Positions 1 through 6,062 are shown, numbered from the stretch's first letter. The stretch: 6,509 nucleotides of DNA from an uncultured Shinella sp. (GCA_946481465.1 CAMLOC010000220.1:1-6509); one strand, 5' to 3'. Translations and numbers: made by a program. The notes: generated by a model from the sequence alone, not told the origin.

Positions 1-98
1 TGTCAGGGAAAAGTGGGAACCGGTTTTCCCGAAGAGACAAACGAAAACAAAGAAACCTAGAACCTGTCAGGTTCGGAATGAACCTGACAGGTTCTAGG
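1..98. repeat. RIME-like palindromic intergenic repeat, two hairpins
   Basis: Two inverted repeats lie side by side. The first pairs GGGAAAA (6-12) with TTTTCCC (24-30) around a segment that includes the palindrome AACCGGTT (18-25). The second has perfect 19-bp arms (56-74 and 80-98) around a 5-base loop, GGAAT. The A-rich linker 36-55 joins them. Motifs of the AAAAGTGGGAACCGGTTTT kind followed by a long hairpin recur between genes in Rhizobium, Sinorhizobium and Agrobacterium genomes (rhizobial intergenic mosaic elements); the family assignment is from memory, not from a search. The element reaches the left edge and may continue beyond it. Its right arm contains the stop codon of the lacI-type gene. 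No other gene is visible in 1-93. Confidence 0.72.
36..98 (-). terminator. Probable rho-independent terminator of the lacI-type gene
   Basis: Read on the minus strand, a 19-bp perfect stem with a 5-base loop begins at the lacI stop codon and is followed at once by a T-rich run, the complement of 36-55 (TTTCTTTGTTTTCGTTTGTC). Stem plus U-rich tail is the form of an intrinsic terminator. The tail is interrupted by G and C and the stem is only moderately GC-rich, so efficiency is uncertain. On the plus strand the stem has no T tract, so it should act only on lacI transcripts. The stop codon lies inside the stem, so a terminating ribosome would cover part of it. Confidence 0.6.
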
Positions 99-1110
99 GC
101 CGCACGCTCTTGCGCCAGGCGACCTGCGTCGGCAGGCGCTTGGGCGGGGCGGGGTCGGCCTCGTCCTTCTCGATGATGGAGACGATATGGTCGGCGATCT
201 CGCCGATCGGCTGGCGGAAGGTGGTGAGGTTGTAGCCGAGCCAGCCGGCCTGCGGGATATCGTCGAAGCCGACGACGCACAGCGCCTCGGGAATGTCGAG
301 GCGGAATTCCAGTCGCGCCACATCCATGAAGCCGAGCGCCAGCAGGTCGGTGACGCAGAACACGCCGTCCGGCCGGCTGGAGGCGCCGAGCAGCTGGCGG
401 GCGCCCTCTGCGCCGGTCGCGTAGCTGGTCGGCCCGGCGCGGCTCACAGGCGCGTCGATGCCGAGTTCGGATGCGGCCGCAACGAAGGCCCGTTCGCGCG
501 CCACGATGCTCGGCGTGCCCGCCGTCGAGCTGACGACGGCCAGGCGCCGGCAGCCGGCGCGGTGCAGCATCAGGCAGGCCTCGCGCGCCGCGCTCTCGTT
601 TTCCACCAGCACGATCTCCGGTCCCCCGATCAGGTCGTCGCGGTTGATGAGGATGACGCGCTGGCCGTTCTCGATGCAGGTCTCGATCAGCGAGACGGGC
701 GGCGCGCCGGACACCACCACCGTGGCGTCGGCGCGGTAGTTCAGCGTCTGGCGCAGCGCCGCCTCGACATTGTCCGGCTGGCCGGCGGTGTTCAGCACCA
801 TCACCACCTTGCCGATCGCCTGCAGCTTGCGCGTGGTGATCTCCACCACGTTGGAATGGAAGGGCGCCTGCAGCTCCGCCACGATCATGCAGACGATGCC
901 CGACCGGTGATGGATCAGCCCGCGCGCCAGGTGGTTGACGTGGTAGCCGAGCTTTTCCGCCGCCGCGAGCACCTTGGCGCGCGTCGCCGGCGAAACGCTG
1001 GCCCCGTCGGTGAAGGTGCGCGAGACGGCCGAGCGCGAGACGCCCGCAAGCTCGGCCACGCGGATGGCGCTGACCGAGGCCTTTTTCGGCCTGGACCTGG
1101 ATGTCGACAC
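94..1110 (-). CDS. LacI/GalR-family transcriptional repressor
   Basis: A 338-residue cytoplasmic DNA-binding regulator of normal LacI-family length. Residues 16-36 form the helix-turn-helix (IRVAELAGVSRSAVSRTF), followed by the family pattern VSPATRAKVLAAAEKLGY (39-56). A hinge-helix segment ends in ARGL, where L65 matches the leucine that PurR and LacI insert into the minor groove. The rest is a periplasmic-binding-protein-like ligand domain, including VVGFDDIP near the C terminus. The start is taken as GTG at 1110 because AGGAGG (complement of 1120-1125) lies 9 bases upstream; an ATG at 1140 would give a longer form without such a site. The gene is divergent from the amidohydrolase operon across 223 bp, the usual arrangement for a local repressor that also controls itself. 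The effector cannot be read from the sequence; LacI relatives usually bind sugars or nucleosides. The family call is firm; the target operon is inferred. Confidence 0.93.
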   Translation of the reverse strand: MSTSRSRPKKASVSAIRVAELAGVSRSAVSRTFTDGASVSPATRAKVLAAAEKLGYHVNHLARGLIHHRSGIVCMIVAELQAPFHSNVVEITTRKLQAIGKVVMVLNTAGQPDNVEAALRQTLNYRADATVVVSGAPPVSLIETCIENGQRVILINRDDLIGGPEIVLVENESAAREACLMLHRAGCRRLAVVSSTAGTPSIVARERAFVAAASELGIDAPVSRAGPTSYATGAEGARQLLGASSRPDGVFCVTDLLALGFMDVARLEFRLDIPEALCVVGFDDIPQAGWLGYNLTTFRQPIGEIADHIVSIIEKDEADPAPPKRLPTQVAWRKSVRP

Positions 1111-1119
1111 GTCTTGCTG

Positions 1120-1125
1120 CCTCCT
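1120..1125 (-). promoter_or_regulatory. Shine-Dalgarno of the lacI-type gene
   Basis: The complement of CCTCCT reads AGGAGG, a full match to the 16S anti-Shine-Dalgarno core, 9 bases before GTG at 1110. It decides the start: the upstream in-frame ATG at 1140 would place this sequence inside the coding region. Confidence 0.75.
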
Positions 1126-1132
1126 GTAGCGT

Positions 1133-1169
1133 CTGTGCATATTTGCGCATAGTCTTCGCCCTGTGCAAA
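1133..1169. promoter_or_regulatory. lacI-proximal operator-like half-sites and possible promoter
   Basis: CCTGTGCAAA (1160-1169), CTGTGCAT (1133-1140) and the palindrome TGCGCA (1144-1149) sit just upstream of the lacI start. TGTGCA (1134-1139) and TGCGCA form an imperfect inverted repeat spaced by 4 bases, and TGCGCA has the central CG typical of LacI-family operators. On the minus strand TTGCAC (complement of 1163-1168) and CAAATA (complement of 1140-1145) are 17 bases apart and could be a weak -35/-10 pair, which these sites would overlap. That would fit autorepression. The hexamers match the sigma-70 consensus poorly, so the promoter itself is tentative. Confidence 0.35.
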
Positions 1170-1241
1170 GCCGCAGCGCGGCAGATTTCCCCGGAAAAGC
1201 AGGAAATTGATGTGGAAGCCCCGCCCGGTTCCGCGCCCACC

Positions 1242-1271
1242 TTCGCACAGGTTTTCGCACGCCTGTGCAAG
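1242..1271. promoter_or_regulatory. Operon-proximal inverted repeat, candidate LacI-type operator
   Basis: TTCGCACAGG (1242-1251) is mirrored by CCTGTGCAAG (1262-1271), giving a 30-bp inverted repeat whose central arms GCACAGG/CCTGTGC are perfect over 7 bases. TTCGCAC also recurs at 1254-1260 and pairs with GTGCAAG (1265-1271) across 4 bases, giving an alternative 18-bp operator-sized dyad. The same decamer type occurs near lacI at 1160-1169. The site lies 63-92 bases upstream of the amidohydrolase ATG, in a region that should hold the operon promoter. I could not recognise a convincing -35/-10 pair for the plus strand. Binding by the adjacent LacI-type protein is inferred. Confidence 0.42.
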
Positions 1272-1333
1272 AGGCCCCGTGCCGATCCGGCGCGGCCAAG
1301 GGAACGCAAAATCATCTTTCGCGTTATGGCTGC

Positions 1334-2167
1334 ATGACGGACCTGAACAAGACGGATGAACGGCGGGAAGAGGCGCTCTGGAGCCTGGCGCGGGCGCATT
1401 CCCCGCTCATCGGCACCGCCATTCACGATGGCCACCTGCTGCGCGGCGACCTTGCCGCGCGCATGAAGCTCGACGCCGCCGGCCGGCTGCGCGAGGAGGA
1501 CCCGTTCACCGCCGCCTTCATCGGCGATCTCGGCAACCGCCTCGTCGTCCACCGCTCGCGCTTCGAGGTGGACCTCAACCGGCCACGCGAAGGGGCGGTC
1601 TACCTCAGCCCGGAGCAGGCCTGGGGCCTCGACATCTGGGCCGAACCGCCCGGCGAAGAGGCGCTGGAAAGCCTGCTCGGCCAGCACGACGGCTATTATG
1701 CCCTGCTGAAGGCCGTGCTGTCGGACATTCAGCGCGCCCATGGCCGTTTCGTCCTTCTCGACATGCACAGCTACAACCACCGCCGCGCCGGCCCCGATGC
1801 GCCGCCGACGGAGCAGGCCGATGCGCCGGATATCAATATCGGCACCTTCTCCATGGACCGGGCCTACTGGGCGCCGGTGGTCGATGCCTTCATGGCCGCG
1901 CTGCGCGCGCAGCCTTTCGCCGGCCGGCGGCTCGATGTGCGGGAGAACGTCGCCTTTGCCGGCAAGGGCGAGCAGACGCGCTTCGTGCACGCGCATTTTC
2001 CGCGCAGCGGCTGCGCCATCGCCGTGGAATTCAAGAAGATCTTCATGGACGAGTGGACGGGCGAGCCCGACCGCGCCGCCATCGCCGCCCTTCGCGCCGC
2101 CGTCCGCGCCAGCCTGCCCGTGCTGGAGGCCGCGCTCGAGGCCATGCCGGCTGGAGACAAGCCATGA
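1334..2167 (+). CDS. N-formylglutamate amidohydrolase-family protein
   Basis: A 277-residue soluble protein of the family (PF05013 type; I believe COG3931) that includes HutG, the zinc hydrolase cleaving N-formylglutamate to formate and glutamate. Family landmarks are SPLIGTAIHDGHL (23-35), FIGDLGNRLV then FEVDLNR (62-83), LLDMHSYNHRR (141-151), DINIGT (166-171), NVAFAGKGEQ (205-214) and AIAVEFKKIFMDEWTG (228-243). H31 or H34, H145 and E232 are plausible metal or catalytic residues by position; this is not confirmed. There is no signal peptide or membrane segment. ATG 1334 is chosen because family similarity begins soon after it; GTG 1265 would start inside the candidate operator. The Shine-Dalgarno is weak. 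No hutH, hutU or hutI gene is nearby, so a role in histidine breakdown is unlikely. It is translationally coupled to the DUF1704 gene, so the true substrate may be an N-acyl or peptide amide made by the downstream ATP-grasp enzyme. Confidence 0.88.
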   Translation: MTDLNKTDERREEALWSLARAHSPLIGTAIHDGHLLRGDLAARMKLDAAGRLREEDPFTAAFIGDLGNRLVVHRSRFEVDLNRPREGAVYLSPEQAWGLDIWAEPPGEEALESLLGQHDGYYALLKAVLSDIQRAHGRFVLLDMHSYNHRRAGPDAPPTEQADAPDINIGTFSMDRAYWAPVVDAFMAALRAQPFAGRRLDVRENVAFAGKGEQTRFVHAHFPRSGCAIAVEFKKIFMDEWTGEPDRAAIAALRAAVRASLPVLEAALEAMPAGDKP

Positions 2168-4017
2168 GCCCGCGCGCCCGCCGCAGGGAGGACCCGCTCG
2201 CCGCCGTCGCGGCGGCGCTGGAGCGCGGCCTACCCGTCCGGCTCGACCTGCCGCGCGGCGGCCGGCTGCATCTCGATCGTCCGCTGCCGTTTCTCGCCGT
2301 GCATCTCAACCGGCGCTCGGCGCCCGCCGCCCGCGCCGCGGCGATGGCGAATGCCGCCTATCTCATCGCCAATACGCTTTCCGAAGCGGCGGCCATCGTG
2401 CGGCTTGTCGCGAAACGGATGCGGGCGGAGTTCGGCGCCTTCCTCGTGCTCGATTTCGGCGAGCTCGCGCGTGACCAGCTTGCCGCGGACACGCCCTATC
2501 TTGCGCCGTTCGAGATCAGCGTCTCGGCCTCGCCCGATGCGGCGGCGGAGCGCGCGCAGTCGGCCTTCGTCGGCGCGGTGGAGAAGATCGAGGGCCGCTA
2601 CCGCGCGCCGCGCATCGAGCGGCCGTCGCTGGCCGACGATCCCCATGCCGGCCTTGCCCGCCGCCTGCCGGATATCCCGACGCTCACGGTGCGCGTCGCG
2701 CCGATCTACCGGGTGCCCACCTCGCGCGCCGTCTATCCGGAGCTGCAAGGCCGGCTCGTCGCCCATCTGGTCGATGCGGGGCTGCGCGCGGCAAGCCGCT
2801 TCGCCCGCACCGAGACGGCGCTGGCGCCCGCCACCCACCGGGCGCTCGGCCGGCGCGTCTTCGTCGAAGCGGTGACCCGCGCCGACCGCGCCATGGACGA
2901 TATCGCCGCCAGCTTCGATTTCCTGCTCGCCGTCACGCCGATCAATGCCGACGCCGCCTTCGAGGAGTTCCGCGCCGCTGGCTGTGAGCGCGCGCCGACC
3001 TTCCTCTACCGGCCGCTCGCCATCGACATCGCCGCGCGCAAGAAGGCGCTGTTCTCCATCGCCCTCGACCGGTTCGAGGATCCCGTCCTGGAAAAGCTCT
3101 ACGGCGAGAAGCAGCAGGAGCTGGATCTCCAGCTTTCCATGCTCGCCGCCCGCGAGGATGCACGCTTCGTCGAGATGAGCCGCGCGCTCTACGGCTCCGT
3201 CGACGGCCGGCTGATGAAAGTCGCCGGCAATATCCTGGAGGCGACCGCCAAGCCCGGCCGCAAGGCCGCCCCGCAGGCGGTGGACCATCGCTATGTCGAG
3301 CGGCGGGCGCGGGCGATGATCGACCGCTACAGCGCGCAGTTCTCCGCCTTCGCGCCGACGGTCGAGGTGCGCAACGACCTTCCGCCGGGGCTGATGGTGT
3401 CGAGCGACCGGCTCTTGATCGCCCGCACCACGACGATGGCGCGCGAGCGGGTCGAGGCGCTGCTGAGCCACGAGGTCGGCGTGCACCTCCTCACCTATTG
3501 CAACGGCTCCGGCCACGGGCTGCGGCTTTTCCGCTCCGGCCTTGCCGGCTACGAGGGGGCGCAGGAGGGGCTGGCGGTGCTGGCCGAATATCTCGTCGGC
3601 GGCATGACGACGGCGCGCCTCCGGCTGATTGCGGCGCGGGTGGTCGCCTGCGCGGCCATGCTCGACGGGGCGGGCTTCGTGGAGACCTACCGGCTCCTGA
3701 CGCGCGAGCACGGCTTTGCCCCGCCCGGCGCCTTCAACATCGCGCTGCGCCTTTACCGCGGCGGCGGGCTCGCCAAGGATGCGGTCTATCTGCGCGGGCT
3801 TCTCGAAATCCTCGCGCATCTGCGCGGCGGCGGTGATCTCGAACCGTTCTGGCTCGGCAAGATCGCGGCCCGCCACTTCGCCGTCATGCAGGAACTCAGC
3901 CTGCGCGGCCTTGCCAAGGCGCCCCGCCTGACGCCGCAATTCATGAGCGCCAAGGGCGCGGACGACCGTCTTGCCCGGCTGCGCGCCGGCCTTTCACCCC
4001 TCGATCTCATCGCCTGA
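2164..4017 (+). CDS. DUF1704 zincin metallopeptidase (QEGLA motif protein)
   Basis: A 617-residue predicted zinc peptidase of the DUF1704/TIGR02421 family (PF08014), often named flavohemoglobin expression-modulating QEGLA motif protein. The metal site is HEVGVH (H436, E437, H441), the HExxxH variant seen in this family, followed by AQEGLAVLAEYL (466-477), which gives the family its name; E468 is the likely third ligand. Further C-terminal family blocks are ALRLYRGGGLAKDAVYLRGL (about 523-542) and GGDLEPFWLGKIA. The first 400 or so residues are less recognisable, with an arginine-rich start and an N-terminal segment around FLAVHLNRRS. No signal peptide or membrane helix is seen, so it should be cytoplasmic. 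The start overlaps the previous stop as ATGA (2164-2167), with GGAG at 2153-2156, so the two are coupled. In animals the family includes MATCAP, which removes the C-terminal tyrosine of tubulin, so carboxypeptidase activity is a reasonable inference. The bacterial substrate is unknown. Confidence 0.9.
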   Translation: MSPRARRREDPLAAVAAALERGLPVRLDLPRGGRLHLDRPLPFLAVHLNRRSAPAARAAAMANAAYLIANTLSEAAAIVRLVAKRMRAEFGAFLVLDFGELARDQLAADTPYLAPFEISVSASPDAAAERAQSAFVGAVEKIEGRYRAPRIERPSLADDPHAGLARRLPDIPTLTVRVAPIYRVPTSRAVYPELQGRLVAHLVDAGLRAASRFARTETALAPATHRALGRRVFVEAVTRADRAMDDIAASFDFLLAVTPINADAAFEEFRAAGCERAPTFLYRPLAIDIAARKKALFSIALDRFEDPVLEKLYGEKQQELDLQLSMLAAREDARFVEMSRALYGSVDGRLMKVAGNILEATAKPGRKAAPQAVDHRYVERRARAMIDRYSAQFSAFAPTVEVRNDLPPGLMVSSDRLLIARTTTMARERVEALLSHEVGVHLLTYCNGSGHGLRLFRSGLAGYEGAQEGLAVLAEYLVGGMTTARLRLIAARVVACAAMLDGAGFVETYRLLTREHGFAPPGAFNIALRLYRGGGLAKDAVYLRGLLEILAHLRGGGDLEPFWLGKIAARHFAVMQELSLRGLAKAPRLTPQFMSAKGADDRLARLRAGLSPLDLIA

Positions 4018-4022
4018 GGAGG
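4016..4022 (+). promoter_or_regulatory. Shine-Dalgarno of the ATP-grasp gene
   Basis: GAGGAGG overlaps the stop codon of the DUF1704 gene and ends 6 bases before ATG 4029. It fixes the start and suggests efficient re-initiation by ribosomes finishing the upstream gene. Confidence 0.8.
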
Positions 4023-4028
4023 CTCTTC

Positions 4029-5078
4029 ATGCGCATCGCTTTCTTCGTCAATTCCATTGCCGACGAAACCCCGCACTTCACCACGACCACGCTGGCGCTC
4101 GCCGCGCTGGGCCGCGGCCACGAGATCTGCTACGTCACGCCCGGCGATTTCGTGCTTCGCGCGGATGACAGCCTCGCCGTGCGCGGCCTCGTGCTGCCCT
4201 CGGCCGGCTACAAGAAGCCGGAGACGCTGCACAAGGACCTGCAGGGCGAGAACACCGAGACGCGCATCTTCGACGTCGCGGAGATCGACGTCCTCTTCCT
4301 GCGCAACGACCCCTCGCTCGACGTGACGGACCGGCCCTGGGCGGCCCATGCGGGAGCGCTGTTCGGGCGGCTTGCCGCCCTGCGCGGCACCCTCGTCGTC
4401 AACGATCCGGCGGGCCTCGCCAAGGCGCAGAACAAGCTCTACCTGCAGGACTTCCCGCCCTCCGTGCGCCCGGCCACGCTGGTCTCCAAGAGCATCGAGG
4501 AGATCCGCGGCTTCATCGCCGGCGAGAAGAAGAAGGGGGCGATCATCAAGCCCTTGCAGGGCTCGGGCGGCAAGAACGTCTTCAAGGTCGCCTCGCCCGA
4601 CGACCAGAACCTCAACCAGATCTTCGAGGCGGTGAGCGGCGAGGGCTATCTCATCGCCCAGAGCTTCATGCCCGAGGCGAGCGAGGGCGACGTGCGCTTC
4701 TTCGTCATGAACGGCCGGCCGCTGATGCGCGACGGCAAATACGCCGCCTTCCGCCGCGTGCCGGCCAAGGGCGAGATCCGCTCCAACGTGCATGTCGGCG
4801 GCGGGCCGGCGCCGGTGGAGGTGACGCCCGCCATGCTCGCCGTCGTCGAGGCGGTGCGCCCCAAGCTCGTCGAGGACGGCATGTTCCTCGTCGGCCTCGA
4901 TATCGTCGGCGACAAGATCCTGGAGATCAACGTCTTCACGCCGGGCGGGCTCGGCAACCTGGCCCAGCTCTACGAGACCAATTTCTCCGACACGGTCATC
5001 GCCGCGCTGGAGGAGAAGATCGCCATGCGCGAGGCCTATGGCGGGCGGCTGGACAACAGCCGGCTCGCCACGCTGTGA
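4029..5078 (+). CDS. Glutathione synthetase-like ATP-grasp ligase
   Basis: A 349-residue ATP-grasp enzyme related to GshB and RimK, which join a carboxylate (activated as acyl phosphate) to an amine. The N-terminal pre-ATP-grasp domain starts MRIAFFVNSIADE and contains IDVLFLRNDPSLD (about 86-98), like GshB. VVNDPAGLAKAQNKLYL matches the GshB segment ahead of the ATP-binding lobe. IIKPLQGSGGKNVF (172-185) holds the nucleotide-binding lysine K174 and a glycine-rich loop. EGDVRFFVMNG (219-229) and LEINVFTPGGLGN (298-310) give metal and phosphate residues, notably E299 and N301. The end of that last motif, FTPGGLGN, departs from the SPTG form usual in bacterial glutathione synthetases. It is the third gene of the operon, 11 bp after the peptidase gene. 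With two predicted amide hydrolases beside it and no gshA, I infer a specialised ligase rather than the housekeeping glutathione enzyme. Glutathione synthesis remains the alternative. Confidence 0.87.
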   Translation: MRIAFFVNSIADETPHFTTTTLALAALGRGHEICYVTPGDFVLRADDSLAVRGLVLPSAGYKKPETLHKDLQGENTETRIFDVAEIDVLFLRNDPSLDVTDRPWAAHAGALFGRLAALRGTLVVNDPAGLAKAQNKLYLQDFPPSVRPATLVSKSIEEIRGFIAGEKKKGAIIKPLQGSGGKNVFKVASPDDQNLNQIFEAVSGEGYLIAQSFMPEASEGDVRFFVMNGRPLMRDGKYAAFRRVPAKGEIRSNVHVGGGPAPVEVTPAMLAVVEAVRPKLVEDGMFLVGLDIVGDKILEINVFTPGGLGNLAQLYETNFSDTVIAALEEKIAMREAYGGRLDNSRLATL

Positions 5079-5123
5079 GGCCGCGCCCGGCGGGCCGCAA
5101 AGACGGCAGGCGCGGGGCATCGA

Positions 5124-5143
5124 ATCCTGTATGAAGGCAGGAT
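5124..5143. other. Small inverted repeat after the operon
   Basis: ATCCTG (5124-5129) is mirrored by CAGGAT (5138-5143) around an 8-base loop, 46 bases after the ATP-grasp stop. It has no T tract and a short stem. It could stabilise the 3' end of the operon mRNA or be chance. Confidence 0.25.
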
Positions 5144-5146
5144 AGA

Positions 5147-5189
5147 GCATTTCCAGCCGAAGCGAGATCGCTTCGGCGTCGGATAATGC
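5147..5189. repeat. Second rhizobial-type palindromic repeat
   Basis: GCCGAAGCGA (5156-5165) and TCGCTTCGGC (5168-5177) form perfect 10-bp arms separated by only GA. Outer arms GCATT (5147-5151) and AATGC (5185-5189) extend the dyad with an unpaired interior. AGAGCATTTCC followed by a GAAGCGA hairpin resembles short interspersed palindromes common between genes in Rhizobiales; this is from memory. There is no T-rich tail, so it is not a classical terminator, though it could slow 3'-to-5' decay of the operon mRNA or separate it from lysR. It differs in sequence from the element at 1-98. Confidence 0.6.
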
Positions 5190-5199
5190 ACTAGTTGCA
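5187..5199. promoter_or_regulatory. LysR-box-like T-N11-A site before lysR
   Basis: TGCACTAGTTGCA is a 13-base imperfect dyad that fits the T-N11-A form of LysR-family binding sites. It ends 16 bases before the lysR ATG and abuts the palindromic repeat. Binding here would block transcription or translation of lysR, as in common LysR autorepression. A short motif like this also occurs by chance. Confidence 0.3.
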
Positions 5200-5215
5200 C
5201 TCAACGGGGCATTTC

Positions 5216-6058
5216 ATGGATATCGACCGGGCGCGCACCTTCCTCGAAATCGTCCATACCGGCAGCTTCCTGAAGGCGTCCGAGCGGCTGCACATCACCC
5301 AGACCACGGTCAGCGCGCGCATCCGCACGCTGGAGGAAGCGCTGGGGCGCAAGCTTTTCGTGCGCACGCGCAATGGCGCCGCACTGACCGCCGCGGGCCG
5401 CGAATTCGAGCGTTTCGCCCAGTCCTTCGTCCAGGTGTGGGAGCGCGCGCGCCAGCAGCTCACCGTGCCGCCCGGCCGCACCTCCGTCGTGGCGGTGGGC
5501 GGCGAGATGAGCCTGTGGAACCCGCTTCTGCTCGACTGGCTCGTCTGGATGAAGGGCAATTGCCCGGCGATCGCCGTCCATGCGCGGGTCGGCATTGCCG
5601 ACCTGCTGCTCGAACAGCTTCGCACCGGCGTGCTCGACATTGCCGTCCTCTATGCGCCGAAGCTGATGCCGGGCTTCCGGGTCGAGCTGGTGGAGGAGGA
5701 GCGGCTGGTGCTGGTGCGCAAGGCAGGCGGCCCGAGCGACGGCGGCGCGCCGGACTATGTGCATGTCGACTGGGGCTCGCAATTTGCCGGGCAGGGCGGC
5801 TTCGGCACGGCGGCCTTCGCCGAGCCGGCGCTGCAGGTGGATTTCGGCCCGCTCGCCCTTCACTATATCCTGCGCACCGGCGGCATGGGTTATTTCCGCC
5901 GGGGCACGGTCGCGCCCTATCTTGCGGCAGGGGATCTCGAACGGCTGGAGGACGCGCCCGAATTCCCCTATCCGGTCTATGCCGTCTATCCGGAAGCGGC
6001 CGAGGGCCGCCGCGACGTGCAGGACGCCCTCGGCGGCCTCCGGCAGGTCGCGCCCTGA
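5216..6058 (+). CDS. LysR-family transcriptional regulator
   Basis: A 280-residue LysR-type regulator, slightly shorter than the usual 290-310. Residues 2-61 are the winged helix-turn-helix: MDIDRARTFLEIVHTGSF, KASERLHITQTTVSARIRTL (20-39) and LGRKLFVRTRNGAALTAAG (43-61). A linker helix and a divergent effector domain follow. That domain includes VGGEMSLWNPLLLDWLVWM, GVLDIAVLYAP, YVHVDWG (181-187) and RTGGMGYFRRG. ATG 5216 is chosen because LysR proteins normally begin a few residues before the FLEIV segment; GGGG at 5206-5209 is a modest ribosome site. It has the same strand as the amidohydrolase operon but is separated by 137 bp and a repeat, so it is probably its own unit. It has no divergent partner, the usual target of LysR regulators. 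The convergent nitrate reductase gene and the upstream operon are both candidate targets; neither is shown by the sequence. Confidence 0.93.
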   Translation: MDIDRARTFLEIVHTGSFLKASERLHITQTTVSARIRTLEEALGRKLFVRTRNGAALTAAGREFERFAQSFVQVWERARQQLTVPPGRTSVVAVGGEMSLWNPLLLDWLVWMKGNCPAIAVHARVGIADLLLEQLRTGVLDIAVLYAPKLMPGFRVELVEEERLVLVRKAGGPSDGGAPDYVHVDWGSQFAGQGGFGTAAFAEPALQVDFGPLALHYILRTGGMGYFRRGTVAPYLAAGDLERLEDAPEFPYPVYAVYPEAAEGRRDVQDALGGLRQVAP

Positions 6059-6062
6059 CGCG

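Noticed and set aside
187..1152. Long plus-strand open frame opposite the lacI-type gene
   Set aside because: Its translation is low-complexity, rich in Arg, Ala, His and Asp, with no family resemblance. It mirrors the strong GC bias of the real gene on the other strand.
1326..1337. Tiny leader ORF ATGGCTGCATGA overlapping the amidohydrolase start
   Set aside because: Three codons, no ribosome site of its own, and a weak basis for regulation; probably chance.
1334..2167. Naming the first operon gene hutG (histidine utilisation)
   Set aside because: The family fits, but no other hut genes are present and the gene is coupled to a peptidase and a ligase, so the specific symbol is not supported.
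2230..3939. Minus-strand open frame of 569 codons opposite the DUF1704 gene
   Set aside because: The plus strand holds a recognisable metallopeptidase with intact motifs. The antisense translation has composition typical of a high-GC shadow frame.
4029..5078. Naming the ATP-grasp gene gshB
   Set aside because: Overall similarity is to glutathione synthetase, but the C-terminal loop differs and there is no glutathione gene nearby. A symbol would overstate the case.
5156..5177. Rho-independent terminator of the operon
   Set aside because: The stem is strong but no T tract follows on either strand and the centre is only two bases; it fits an interspersed palindrome better.
3786..5204. Minus-strand open frame of 472 codons across the ATP-grasp gene
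   Set aside because: It overlaps two well-supported genes and the intergenic repeat, and its product is dominated by Arg, Glu, Asp, His and Ala without motifs.
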